Shown: in pieces, positions 36,101-44,038 of the stretch
Numbering within the stretch: the stretch's first letter is position 1
Layout: each line of letters begins with the position of its first letter
NCBI RefSeq assembly: GCF_012035195.1
Contig: NZ_JAAVJH010000002.1
Span: forward strand, 412,989-476,988
Length of the DNA: 64,000 bases
Source of the DNA: Sphingomonas corticis
Lineage (GTDB): Bacteria; Pseudomonadota; Alphaproteobacteria; Sphingomonadales; Sphingomonadaceae
Direction: 5' to 3'
Position numbers and translations under genes: made by a program
The notes under the pieces: model-generated
The model's database searches: none
Seen by the model: the letters and a program-made list of their open reading frames with translations, nothing else
What the model was told of the DNA's origin: nothing

Positions 36101-37733
36101 ACTCCTCCACGATCCGCCGCCGCGCGGCGTCGTCCAGCAGCGGCAGCGTCGACACGGGTCGCGACGGATCGGTCAGCGCGGTGTCCAGCAGCACCGTCAC
36201 CTGCGCGTGCAACGCCGCCACGTCGACCGCGTCGATGCGCGCGGGATCGAACAGCCAGCGACAGGCGCCGCCGTCGGCGTGGACCGCCAGTGTCACCGCG
36301 GCACCCGGCAGGGCGCCTGCGTGATCCAGCGCGTCCACCACCACGACCGCGACGGGCATCACGGTCGCGGGTCGTTCGGGCATGCGGGCGGGAAGGTCCG
36401 CTGCGAAGCCGATGCGGCGATGCGCCTCGCGGATCGCGGCGGCCACCGCGGCGCGCGCGGCGGCGAAGCCCTGGTCGAAGGCGATCCGCATCGAGAGCGG
36501 AACCTGCGGCGCGACATGCGCCTCCAGCCCGGCGAATTGTGCGGCCATGACCGGGTTGGTGAAGCCGACCGTCACCTCCTGCCGCTGCACCAGTCGTGCG
36601 AACGCGCAGCAGGCGGCGGCAACGACGTCGATCGCGGCGACGGGGGCGCGCGGCCGGTCGAGCGCCGCGACCTCGCCGCCGGCGAGAGCGGAGGCGCGCA
36701 TCTGCGGAAGGTGAACGGGCTGCGCCTCCGCCAGCCGGCGTCGCCAGAACGGCTCGTGTCGCGCCACCATGGCGTCCGCCTCGCCGATCCACTGCCGCCT
36801 CGCCGGATCGATCGCGTCGAACCTGTCGGCGCGCGTGCCGTCGCGGGTGACGATCGCCGCCGCGAGGTCGAGCGGCGTACCGTCGAGCGCGGCGAGGCCG
36901 CCGATGGCGACGTCGGTCGTGGCGGTGGCGACCACGATCCGGTCCGCCGTCGCGGAGACGATCGTCCCCGGCGAGGCGTCGGACGGGCGGTCGGTCGCCG
37001 TCAGCGCGCGGACGATCCGCAACCTGCCGTCGACGGATACCTTGGCCGTGCCCAGCGGGTTGGCGTGGTGGCCGAAATCCAGCGCGCGCACGCGCCGGAC
37101 TACGGTCGCGCCCGGCTCGGTCCAGTCGATCAGTCCGCCGGCGGGCGGACGGGCGTCGCGGCCGAAATACCGGCCAGGTCCGTCCGCCTGCGCGGTGGCG
37201 CGGATCGTGCCGGCGACCAGGCGCTCGACCAACTCGTCGAAGCTCTCGATCCCGGCGGCGAAGCACTTGGCGTTGAGCGTCAGTGCCGTGTCCTCGCGCT
37301 CGATCCCGATCGCGCGCGTCGCTAGGATGTCGCCGCGATCGACCTGCGCCGTCATGCGGTGCCAGGTCACGCCATGCCGAGTCTCGCCGTGCCACAACGC
37401 CCAGGCCGGGGCGTTGAGGCCGGCATAGCCCGGCAGCGGACCGTCGTGGAAATTGATCGCGTCTCGTCGCGCCAGCGCGAGCACTTCCGCCGGCAGCACG
37501 GTAAGGTTCGTGATGCTGAAGAGATAGTCGACCCGCTGCGGCGCGGCGGCGTCCTCGACCAGCGCGCTCGCGCGGTCGACGACCGGGATGCCGTGCTCGC
37601 CGGCCCAGCGCCGCACCGCCGGATCGCGCGACACCATGGTGGCGATCGACCATCGCCGCGCCAGCAGCGCCTCGCCGCAGGGGATCGCGAGCGCTTCCTC
37701 GCCCAGCAGGACACAGGTCGGCGTGGCGTTCAC
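33108..37733 (-). CDS. NRPS: formyltransferase - partial C - A with inserted luciferase-like monooxygenase - PCP
   Basis: A 1541-residue synthetase. Residues 1 to about 190 form an Fmt-type formyltransferase (INFHDGPLPGYAGLNAP at 92-108) with its C-terminal subdomain to about 285. Residues about 315-545 resemble only the C-terminal half of a condensation domain; no HHxxxDG is present. The adenylation domain begins near 560 (YTSGSTGTPKG near 704). It is interrupted between motifs A4 and A5 by a MupA/Atu3671-type flavin luciferase-like monooxygenase (about 779-1140), then resumes (MYGPTETT near 1214, PNGKVDRAALP near 1409). The carrier domain has NFFDLGGHSLL near 1461. Aligning specificity positions by eye with GrsA gives D-I-L-Q-M-G-M-I-W-K, close to known glycine codes. 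The start is GTG 37733. Confidence 0.92.
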   Translation of the reverse strand: MNATPTCVLLGEEALAIPCGEALLARRWSIATMVSRDPAVRRWAGEHGIPVVDRASALVEDAAAPQRVDYLFSITNLTVLPAEVLALARRDAINFHDGPLPGYAGLNAPAWALWHGETRHGVTWHRMTAQVDRGDILATRAIGIEREDTALTLNAKCFAAGIESFDELVERLVAGTIRATAQADGPGRYFGRDARPPAGGLIDWTEPGATVVRRVRALDFGHHANPLGTAKVSVDGRLRIVRALTATDRPSDASPGTIVSATADRIVVATATTDVAIGGLAALDGTPLDLAAAIVTRDGTRADRFDAIDPARRQWIGEADAMVARHEPFWRRRLAEAQPVHLPQMRASALAGGEVAALDRPRAPVAAIDVVAAACCAFARLVQRQEVTVGFTNPVMAAQFAGLEAHVAPQVPLSMRIAFDQGFAAARAAVAAAIREAHRRIGFAADLPARMPERPATVMPVAVVVVDALDHAGALPGAAVTLAVHADGGACRWLFDPARIDAVDVAALHAQVTVLLDTALTDPSRPVSTLPLLDDAARRRIVEEWNATEAPWRDDACVHDLIAEQVARTPNATAVICGERSLTYAELEARANRLARRLVRHGVGPDVLVGLFMERSADLPVALLAVHKAGGAYVPLDPDYPADRIAFMIADARMPVLLTTGHVRDRLPASDAVVIAVDADWASIAEHPATPLAGRETPANLAYAIYTSGSTGTPKGVLVEHRNVVNFFAGMDARVPAPGVWLAVTSLSFDISVLELCWTLTRGFTVVVATGDLTAAVGPAPRDATEFSLFYFASDAGEDRQDRYRLLLEGARFADRAGFAAVWTPERHFHAFGGLYPNPSVTGAAVAAVTQRVGIRAGSVVLPLHHPARVAEEWAVVDNISGGRVGLSFASGWQPDDFALRPENFAEAKQVMMRDIDVVRRLWRGEAMSFPGALDAPVEVRTLPRPVQAELPFWLTAAGNIDTFRAAGRAGGYLLTHLLGQTMEELRDKLAAYRESWREAGHRGTPRATLMLHSFVGADRDAVKALVRGPLTDYLRSSASLIRQHAWSFPAFRRRTGMGADGVDLAGLSDGEMAALLDHAFERYFEESGLFGTPEDCCAVVERAERAGVDEIACLIDFGVAPDVVLDHLPWLDRVRAEAAERATRAQGSSLAALMRRHGVTHLQCTPSMARMMIDGGLAASTFGQLTALMVGGEALPPSLAAELAAVTGGTLMNMYGPTETTIWSATDRIGVDGVVTLGRPLANQRVYVLDGCGQPTPVGIPGEIVIAGHGVTRGYLDRPALTAERFVADPFVAGERAYRTGDLGRFRSDGRIDFLGRLDHQVKIRGHRIELGEIEAALSALDDVAQAIVTARDGGAGDARLCAYVVPATGAMPTPGEVRERLRARLPDAMIPSHVVVLSAFPQTPNGKVDRAALPAPEAVVAVAPAAFVAPAEGMQAQIASLWCDVLKLADVGATDNFFDLGGHSLLAVQLHRRLRAEVAPALTITDIFRFPTVAALAAHLDDGGRAEAAAADAVQRRAAGRLAALGQRRGAPTRAIERS

Positions 37734-37783
37734 GACGGGTTCGCCGTGGCAAGGTCTGCGGGCAAAGACGGCGTGATCGGCAT
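37730..37783 (-). CDS. Possible 17-residue leader peptide coupled to the NRPS
   Basis: ATG 37783 is preceded by a strong AGAGGGGG box 7 bases upstream and encodes MPITPSLPADLATANPS. Its TGA overlaps the NRPS GTG start (GTGA), while the NRPS start itself has no ribosome-binding site. This suggests translational coupling. A coding error that hides a longer NRPS N-terminus is possible but unlikely, because the formyltransferase domain is already complete. A longer 63-codon form would need a TTG start without a ribosome-binding site. Confidence 0.4.
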   Translation of the reverse strand: MPITPSLPADLATANPS

Positions 37784-37961
37784 GACAATCCCCCTCTCGC
37801 CGGCGCGCGTCGCCGCGGCGCCGCCGGTTGTCCGCGTCGCTTCTGGAGCGACGCTCTCGTCGATGTCGTGAAGGCGTTCTTCTCGAGGACCTTGTCTATG
37901 CCCGCGTCGTACCGCTTCCAATATCGCTGAATCGGTGGTGCCATTTCACCATGGCGGGCCG

Positions 37962-38873
37962 TCACTTATACTCGATCAGCCTGGTCGTCCGGGCGCGCGC
38001 CCGCGACCACCAGAAGCCGATCTGTCCGGCGCAATGCGGCAGCTTGCCCAGCACGATGTGCGTGGCGAACAGCGCGTCGGTGCGGCGGAAGACGCGCCAC
38101 CACAGCCACGGCCACAGCGGCCACGCCACCGGCAGCGCCCACCACAGGTTGCTGACCACCGGCCTCAGCAGGCGCGGATCGTCGCGGCCGCGCCGCTGCC
38201 AGGCCTGCGCGCGGGCGTGGCCGCTGCGGCGATTGCGCTGCCACCATTGCGCCGCGCGAGTCATCGCGGCGTCGTGCCGCGTCATCTCGGCGTCGATGCG
38301 CAGGATCGTCCACCCATGGGCGCGTATCCGGTGGCACAGGTCCGCTTCCTCCCCGGCGATCAGATCGTCGCGATAGCCTTCGCCATCGCGGAAGGCGGCG
38401 ACGCGCATCAACACGTCGCCCGCACAGCTGTCCTGCGGACCGGCGGGGCCGTCCCACTCTTGGTCGCACAGCCGGTTGTAGATGGTGGCGTCGGGAAAGC
38501 GCTCGCGCCTTCGCCCAAACACCGCGCCGACCCGCGGCGCCGCGGCCAGCGCGTCCATTCCGGCGTCGAGCCAGCCCGGGGCGAGCTCGCAGTCGCCGTC
38601 GACGAACTGCACCAGGGCGAGATCGGGCCATCGCTCGGCCAGCCGCGCCAGCCCCGCGTTGCGCGCGCGGGCGGCGGTGAAGGGGCGGGCGGGGTCCAGC
38701 GCGACCGTGTCGATCCCGTGCCCGCAGGCGCGTGCCACGCTGTCGTCGGTGGAGCCCGAATCGACGTAGACGACGCGCTCGCCCCAGCCGGCGACCGAGC
38801 GGAGGCAGCGCGACAGCCGCGCGCCTTCGTTGCGCCCGATGACGACGAGGCCGACGTGGCGCGCACCCGCCAT
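37962..38873 (-). CDS. Glycosyltransferase family 2 protein
   Basis: A 303-residue GT-A transferase: VGLVVIGRNEGARLSRCLRS, VVYVDSGSTDDSV, ARNAGLARLAE and the metal-binding VQFVDGDCEL. A cluster of Trp residues and a hydrophobic segment (WWALPVAWPLWPWLWW, about residues 246-261) suggests membrane association. It starts three bases after the preceding transferase gene stops and is separated from the NRPS by 228 bases, including the leader peptide. Sugar and acceptor are unknown. Confidence 0.86.
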   Translation of the reverse strand: MAGARHVGLVVIGRNEGARLSRCLRSVAGWGERVVYVDSGSTDDSVARACGHGIDTVALDPARPFTAARARNAGLARLAERWPDLALVQFVDGDCELAPGWLDAGMDALAAAPRVGAVFGRRRERFPDATIYNRLCDQEWDGPAGPQDSCAGDVLMRVAAFRDGEGYRDDLIAGEEADLCHRIRAHGWTILRIDAEMTRHDAAMTRAAQWWQRNRRSGHARAQAWQRRGRDDPRLLRPVVSNLWWALPVAWPLWPWLWWRVFRRTDALFATHIVLGKLPHCAGQIGFWWSRARARTTRLIEYK

Positions 38874-38876
38874 GGC

Positions 38877-40034
38877 TCAGCCCCGCTCCGTCCGCACCCA
38901 CGCGCGCTGCCGGCTGCCGACGAACCGCGTGTAAACGGGGACTTTCCACAGCAGGTACATCGGCACGCGCAGCAGCGCCGCCGCGGGCAGCACGCCGCGT
39001 CCGAAGCAGTGCCACACGACGAGCACCGCCCCCGTTAGCGCCGCAAGCAGCCCGGCCGACCATCCGCCCGGTTCCGTGCCGGCGACGAGGAACAGGATCG
39101 CATGCGCGACGAGCATCAGCACCAGCAGCGCGAGCGGCGGCACCGTCAGGTCCAGCACCAGCGGAGCGAGGGCGCGGCGCCCTCGCACGGTGGCCGCGGC
39201 GAGGCGCGGCAAGTGTCGCCACGCCGCGCCGAGCGATCCATGTTCCCAGCGCGTCCGCTGCGCCGGCAGCGCGTGCGTCGGCCCCGCGGCACTGCGGAAG
39301 ATCGCCTGTTCGAGGAAGCGGACCGGCGTTCCGGCGCGCGCCAGCTCCAGCCCCAATTCCATGTCCTCGACGATCGCGGACCCGCCGAGCGGCGCGGCGG
39401 CGAACGTCGCCCATGGAAAGCCCATGCCCGTCCCCTGCAACAATACGGGGGCTCCCACGCGCGCGAGTGCGCGCTGGCGTACCAGATTCTTCACGAGGAA
39501 GGCGAAGGTGGACAGGCGGGACCGGGCCGCATCGTCGTGGCGTCCGGTCAGCAGGTACAGCCCCTGCACCGCCGCGCGATGCTCCGCCGCCGCCGCCGCA
39601 ACCGCGGCGAGTGCGCCGGCCTCGGGCAGGCAATCGGCGTCCAGCACGACGACCACCGCAGGCGGATCGGGCGACAGGGCGGCGCGCCCGGCATCCAGCG
39701 CGTAGCCCTTCCCGCGCCGCGCCGGGTCGCTGCGCACGCACACGGCCGCCCCCGCGGCCAGCGCCTCATGCGCGGTCGCATCGGTGCAATTGTCGGCGAC
39801 GACCAGCATCCGGTCGCCGCGGCGCAGCTGCGCACGCGCCGCCGTGACCGTCGCGGCGATGCCGGCCGCCTCGTCGTGCGCCGGGATAAGGACCGCGAAG
39901 GGCGGCGGCGACGGTGAGGCGAGCGGCGGGCGCGAGGGGGCGAGCGCCACCGCGCACTCCGCCACGAACGTCAGTGTCGGGACGGCCAGCACCGCCAGCG
40001 TGCCCCAGCCGGCGAGCGACGCCGGCTCAAGCAT
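38877..40034 (-). CDS. Membrane glycosyltransferase family 2 (hyaluronan/cellulose-synthase-like)
   Basis: A 385-residue processive-type transferase. One N-terminal helix (about 8-30) is followed by the GT-A domain (FAVLIPAHDEAAGIAATV, MLVVADNCTDAT, KGYALDAGR, VVLDADCLPE, AIVEDMELGLELARAG and the QRTRWEHG motif). Then come membrane helices (about 285-355). The DxD is in LDADC, the catalytic ED in VEDME, and QRTRW resembles the QxxRW motif of processive synthases. ATG 40034 lies 8 bases inside the end of the upstream GT4 gene. It probably adds a backbone or first side-chain sugar. Confidence 0.87.
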   Translation of the reverse strand: MLEPASLAGWGTLAVLAVPTLTFVAECAVALAPSRPPLASPSPPPFAVLIPAHDEAAGIAATVTAARAQLRRGDRMLVVADNCTDATAHEALAAGAAVCVRSDPARRGKGYALDAGRAALSPDPPAVVVVLDADCLPEAGALAAVAAAAAEHRAAVQGLYLLTGRHDDAARSRLSTFAFLVKNLVRQRALARVGAPVLLQGTGMGFPWATFAAAPLGGSAIVEDMELGLELARAGTPVRFLEQAIFRSAAGPTHALPAQRTRWEHGSLGAAWRHLPRLAAATVRGRRALAPLVLDLTVPPLALLVLMLVAHAILFLVAGTEPGGWSAGLLAALTGAVLVVWHCFGRGVLPAAALLRVPMYLLWKVPVYTRFVGSRQRAWVRTERG

Positions 40035-41346
40035 GGGCCGACAGCAGGTTTGCCAGCGCGCGCGCGTTGGCGCCGGCGTCGTGCCGCGCCAGCACGCGGC
40101 GGCGCCCTTCCTCACCCAGCGAACGCAGCCGCTCGCCGGTCGCCGCCAGCGCCGCGCGCATGGCCTCGGCGATGGCCTCCGCCGTGCCGGCCGGTACCAG
40201 CCAGCCGCAATCGCGATCGACCAGTTCGCCGACGCCGCCGACCGCGGTGGCGATCACCGGGCAGCGCAGCGCCAGCGCCTCCATCAGCACGACCGGCAGG
40301 CCCTCGGCGAAGCTGGACAGGACGAAGGCACGCGCGCCCTCGATCTCCGCGCGGATCTCCGCCGCGCTGCGCCAGCCCAGCAGCACGACGTGCCGCTCCA
40401 GCCGGTGCTGGCGGATCATGCGGGCGAGATCGGTGAACATCGCGCCGTCGCCGACGATGCGCAGCTGAAAATCCTCCCGCTCCGCCAGCCGGGCCGCGGC
40501 CTCGATCAGGATCGACAGCCCCTTCTGCGGATCGAGCCGCGCCACGCAGACGAAGGTGCGCGAGGCGGCGCGATCCGGCGGCGGCACGTCGTTGAGGAAC
40601 CCGTCGTCCACGCCGCACGGGACCACGGCGATTCGGTCCCACGACGCCCGCCGCGACCATCGCATCAGCTGGGCGCGCCCGAATTGCGAGATGGCGACGG
40701 TGAAGGCCGCATCCGCGATCTTGTCGAACAGCGACAGCTCCGCCGGGGCGTCGAACTCCTCCGGCCCGTGAATGGTCAGGCTGTACGTCGGCCCGCCCAG
40801 CGCGTGGGCCAGCCGGGCGACCGCGGCCGGATTGGTGCCGAAATGCGCGTGGAGGTGGCCGATCCCGCGCTCGCGCGCCAGCCGCGCGAGTACGCACGCC
40901 TCCACCAGATAGGCCAGGTGCCGCATCCACTGGCCGTGCGCCGCGTGGGCCATGCGCGCCGACATCCCGATCGCCGCCGCGAACCGGCCGGGCCGCGACA
41001 GCATCGCCACGATCGTGTCGCGCAGCAGGATCGCGATGCCGACGCGCAGCAGCACCAGCGTCCTCGCCTGCTCCGCCCGGTCGTCCGGATCGGGCAGCGC
41101 CTGCGCCGCGGTGCGGATGGAGAAGCGGTGCACGACGACGCCGGTATCCTCCAGCGCGCGGATCTCGCGGCGGATGAAGCTGTGGCTGACGGCGGGATAG
41201 ACGTTTGTCAGATAGCCCACCGTCACCGGGACGCGACCCGCCGGCACGGCGCGGAGCCGCGGTGCTCGCCGGGAGTGGGCCGCGGGCACGCGGGCGGCGG
41301 GGGTGGGGCCGGCGAGAGGGAGCGCCTGGAAATCGCGGTCGAGCAT
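40027..41346 (-). CDS. Glycosyltransferase family 4 protein, WcaL/AmsK-like
   Basis: A 439-residue GT-B transferase resembling colanic acid and amylovoran enzymes. The N-terminal domain has VTVGYLTNVYPAVSHSFIRRE and HLHAHFGTNPAAVARLA. The C-terminal domain has VARLDPQKGLSILIEAAARL and the sugar-nucleotide EX7E-type site FAEGLPVVLMEALA. About 40 disordered N-terminal residues precede the fold, so a shorter start at the GTG just before TVGYLTN is possible. It is the first gene of the minus-strand run and diverges from the plus-strand glycosyltransferases across 183 bases. Confidence 0.88.
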   Translation of the reverse strand: MLDRDFQALPLAGPTPAARVPAAHSRRAPRLRAVPAGRVPVTVGYLTNVYPAVSHSFIRREIRALEDTGVVVHRFSIRTAAQALPDPDDRAEQARTLVLLRVGIAILLRDTIVAMLSRPGRFAAAIGMSARMAHAAHGQWMRHLAYLVEACVLARLARERGIGHLHAHFGTNPAAVARLAHALGGPTYSLTIHGPEEFDAPAELSLFDKIADAAFTVAISQFGRAQLMRWSRRASWDRIAVVPCGVDDGFLNDVPPPDRAASRTFVCVARLDPQKGLSILIEAAARLAEREDFQLRIVGDGAMFTDLARMIRQHRLERHVVLLGWRSAAEIRAEIEGARAFVLSSFAEGLPVVLMEALALRCPVIATAVGGVGELVDRDCGWLVPAGTAEAIAEAMRAALAATGERLRSLGEEGRRRVLARHDAGANARALANLLSAHA

Positions 41347-41529
41347 GGGACGGCCATCCTTGTCGGCAAGGACGGCAGGCTAGTCGCTCCCGCCTGCCGG
41401 CGCGCGCGCCGAAAGGGGGTGGGCGATCCGACCCACCCGGTTGGACGGGGGGCGAAGGCGGACGGGGCGTGGCCGCATTTCGGCGCGGCGCGTCGTCGCT
41501 ATCCTGCCGACGAGGAGGGACCGCTCGCC

Positions 41530-42933
41530 ATGTCGCGACCGTACGACGCCTTGCAGCATCGCTTCGACGCCTTGCCGTCGGCCGCGCCCCCGCGCGTGCT
41601 GCTGGTGGCGGAGAACATTTCGGCGCGGTGGAGCGGGGAAACGCTGGTGCCGTGGTATTATCTGCGCGACCTGAGCGCCGCCGGATGCGTGGTCCACGCG
41701 ATCTGCCACGCCCGGGTGCGCGACGATCTGCGCGCGGACCTGCCGGCGGACGCGTTCGCCCGCGTGACCTTCGTCGAGGACGCGTCGACGCAGCGCCTGC
41801 TGTTCGCGATCGGTCGCCGGCTGCCGTACCGGGTCGGCGACCTGGTCTTCAACCAGCTGATCCACGTCGTCACGCAGTGGCGGATGCGGCGGCAGGTGCG
41901 CCGGCTGGTGCGCGAACACGGCATCGACGTGGTGTTCCAGCCGGCACCGATCGCGCCCAAGGCGGTGAGCTTCCTCAGCGGCGTCGGCGCGCCCGTGGTG
42001 ATCGGCCCGATGAGTGGGGGCATGGATCTTCCCCCCGCGTTCCGCTTCATGGAAGGGCCTGTCGTGCGCGCCGCGATTCGCTGCGGCCGCGTGGGCGCGG
42101 CGCTGCTCCACCAGGTTCTGCCGGCGAAGCGGCGGGCGGCGGCGCTGATCGTCGCCAACGAGCGGACGCGCGCCGCGCTGCCGCCGCGGGTGCACGGCGC
42201 GATCCACGTCATGGCGGAAAGCGGCGTGGACGTGCATCGGTGGGAGCCGCGGCGCTACGGCGACGCGCCGGGCGACGGGCCGGTTCGCTTCGTCTTCTGC
42301 GGCCGGTTCGTCGACTGGAAGGGGATCGGCTACCTCGTCGATGCCTTCGCCACGCTTCTCGCCAGCGGCGTCTCGGCGCGGCTCGACCTCGTCGGCGACG
42401 GCGAGCTGTTCGACGCGATCGCCGCGCGCGTGGACGCCGCCGGGATCGGTGACGCGGTGACGCTCCACGGCCGGTTGAGCGTCGACCAATATGCCGACCT
42501 GCTGGGTCGCAGCGACGTATTCGTCACCCCCTCGCTGCGCGAATGCGGCGGCATGGCGATGCTGGAGGCGATGGCGCTGTCGCTGCCTGTCGTGGGCGTG
42601 CGCTGGGGCGGGGCTGCGCAATATACCGATGCCGCCAGCGCGCTGCTGGTGTCGCCGGCATCGCCCGCCGCGCTGGTCGCGGGCCTGGCCGATGCGATGC
42701 GCCGGCTCGCCGAGAGCTATCCGCTGCGCCGCGCCATGGGCGAGGCGGCGCGCCGGCGCGTGGTGGAGGGCGAGATGGACTGGCGCGAGCGTGCCGACCG
42801 CATCGCCACGATCCTGCGCAACGTGGTCGCGGAGCATCGCCGCGCCCGCGCCGCGCACCCGGTCGCTGCCGCCGCCATCAGACCCGTCCTTTCCCGCCGA
42901 GGAGGCGATCATGCCAGCTTCCGACCGTCTTGA
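41530..42933 (+). CDS. Glycosyltransferase family 4 protein
   Basis: A 467-residue GT-B transferase: RVLLVAENISARWSGETLVPWYY at its N-terminus, PVVIGPMSGGMDLPPAF before the linker, RFVFCGRFVDWKGIGYLVDAF and the donor-site SLRECGGMAMLEAMALSLPVV. GACGAGGAGG lies upstream of ATG 41530. Its last 23 bases overlap the next transferase gene, so the two are coupled. It opens the plus-strand half of the exopolysaccharide locus. Confidence 0.88.
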   Translation: MSRPYDALQHRFDALPSAAPPRVLLVAENISARWSGETLVPWYYLRDLSAAGCVVHAICHARVRDDLRADLPADAFARVTFVEDASTQRLLFAIGRRLPYRVGDLVFNQLIHVVTQWRMRRQVRRLVREHGIDVVFQPAPIAPKAVSFLSGVGAPVVIGPMSGGMDLPPAFRFMEGPVVRAAIRCGRVGAALLHQVLPAKRRAAALIVANERTRAALPPRVHGAIHVMAESGVDVHRWEPRRYGDAPGDGPVRFVFCGRFVDWKGIGYLVDAFATLLASGVSARLDLVGDGELFDAIAARVDAAGIGDAVTLHGRLSVDQYADLLGRSDVFVTPSLRECGGMAMLEAMALSLPVVGVRWGGAAQYTDAASALLVSPASPAALVAGLADAMRRLAESYPLRRAMGEAARRRVVEGEMDWRERADRIATILRNVVAEHRRARAAHPVAAAAIRPVLSRRGGDHASFRPS

Positions 42934-44038
42934 CCTCGCCTTCTACACCCGGTCGCTGCACAACGGCGGAGTCGACCGCGTCGTCTTCAATCTGGCGGAG
43001 GAGTTCCGCGACCGCGGCATGTCCGTCGCGATCGTGGTCGACGTCGACAACGTCCACTCGCCCTTCCGCGCGCTGCTGCCCGCCGGCGTGCGTTACGAGG
43101 TACTGGAGGCGAAAGGACCGATCGCGCGGCTGGTGAAGCTGCGGCGGTTCCTGCGGCGGGAGCGGCCGACCTCCGTCATGTGCACCAGCTTCGGCTTCCC
43201 CAACATCTACGCCGTGGTGGCGCGGCGACTGTCGGGCGTGCGGTTCCGGCTGATGCTGACCGAACATTGCTTCCCCTCCGTCGACGTGGCGGAGCCGGGG
43301 CCGCTGTCGGCGCGCTACTGGTTCTTCCGCATCGCCCGCTTCTTCTATCGCCGCGCCGACGCCATCGTCGCGGTGTCGCAAGGCACCGCGGAGGATCTGG
43401 CGCAGGTGATCGGGATCGATCCCGGCACGGTGCGCACGATCTACAACCCGATCGTCAACGACGCCCTGCACCGCCAGTCGCACGCGCCGGTGGCGCACCC
43501 CTGGTTCGCGGAGTCTTCGGTTCCCGTCGTGATCGCGGTCGGCCGGCTGGAACCGCAGAAGGACTTCGGCCTGCTGATCCGCGCCTTTGCGCGGGTTCAC
43601 GCGGAGATGCCGTGCCGGCTGCTGATCCTGGGAGACGGATCGGAGCGCGATATGCTGACCGCACTGGTGGCGCAGCTGGGGCTGGCCGACAGCGTGCAGA
43701 TGCCCGGCTTCGCCGCCAATCCGCACGCCTATGTGGCGCGCGCGGCGCTGCTGGTGCTGTCGTCGCGGTTCGAGAGCCTGGCCAATGTGGTGATCGAGGC
43801 GATGGCGCTGGGGACCCCGGTGGTGGCGACGGATTGTCCGTCCGGCCCGGCGGAGGCGCTGGACCGCGGCCGGTACGGCACGCTGGTGCCGGTGGGCGAC
43901 GTCGAGCGGCTGGCCGACGCGATGCGCGCGATCCTGCGCCAGCGGCCGCCGCGCGTGCCGAGCGCGTGGCTGGAGCAATTCTCCACCGCCTGGTCCGCCG
44001 ACCGCTATCTCGAGCTGCTCGAGCGGCCGGCCGGGTGA
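42911..44038 (+). CDS. Glycosyltransferase family 4 protein
   Basis: A 375-residue GT-B transferase of the GalNAc/glucosyl alpha-1,4 type. Blocks: LAFYTRSLHNGGVDRVVFNL, DAIVAVSQGTAEDLA, IAVGRLEPQKDFGLLIRAFA and the donor-site SRFESLANVVIEAMALGTPVV. The end (ATDCPSGPAEALDRGRYGTLVP) matches a large family of lipopolysaccharide and capsule transferases. GAGGAGG precedes ATG 42911. Its stop overlaps the next gene as TGATG. Confidence 0.89.
   Translation: MPASDRLDLAFYTRSLHNGGVDRVVFNLAEEFRDRGMSVAIVVDVDNVHSPFRALLPAGVRYEVLEAKGPIARLVKLRRFLRRERPTSVMCTSFGFPNIYAVVARRLSGVRFRLMLTEHCFPSVDVAEPGPLSARYWFFRIARFFYRRADAIVAVSQGTAEDLAQVIGIDPGTVRTIYNPIVNDALHRQSHAPVAHPWFAESSVPVVIAVGRLEPQKDFGLLIRAFARVHAEMPCRLLILGDGSERDMLTALVAQLGLADSVQMPGFAANPHAYVARAALLVLSSRFESLANVVIEAMALGTPVVATDCPSGPAEALDRGRYGTLVPVGDVERLADAMRAILRQRPPRVPSAWLEQFSTAWSADRYLELLERPAG

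Noticed and set aside
37040..37080. A GHHANPLG string in the NRPS considered as a condensation-domain active site
   Set aside because: It lies in the formyltransferase C-terminal subdomain and lacks the HHxxxDG spacing.
33000..37325. A forward open frame opposite the NRPS
   Set aside because: The reverse strand carries all diagnostic NRPS motifs; the forward product is low-complexity.
37730..37921. A 63-codon form of the leader peptide
   Set aside because: It would need a TTG start without a ribosome-binding site; the internal ATG at 37783 has a strong one.
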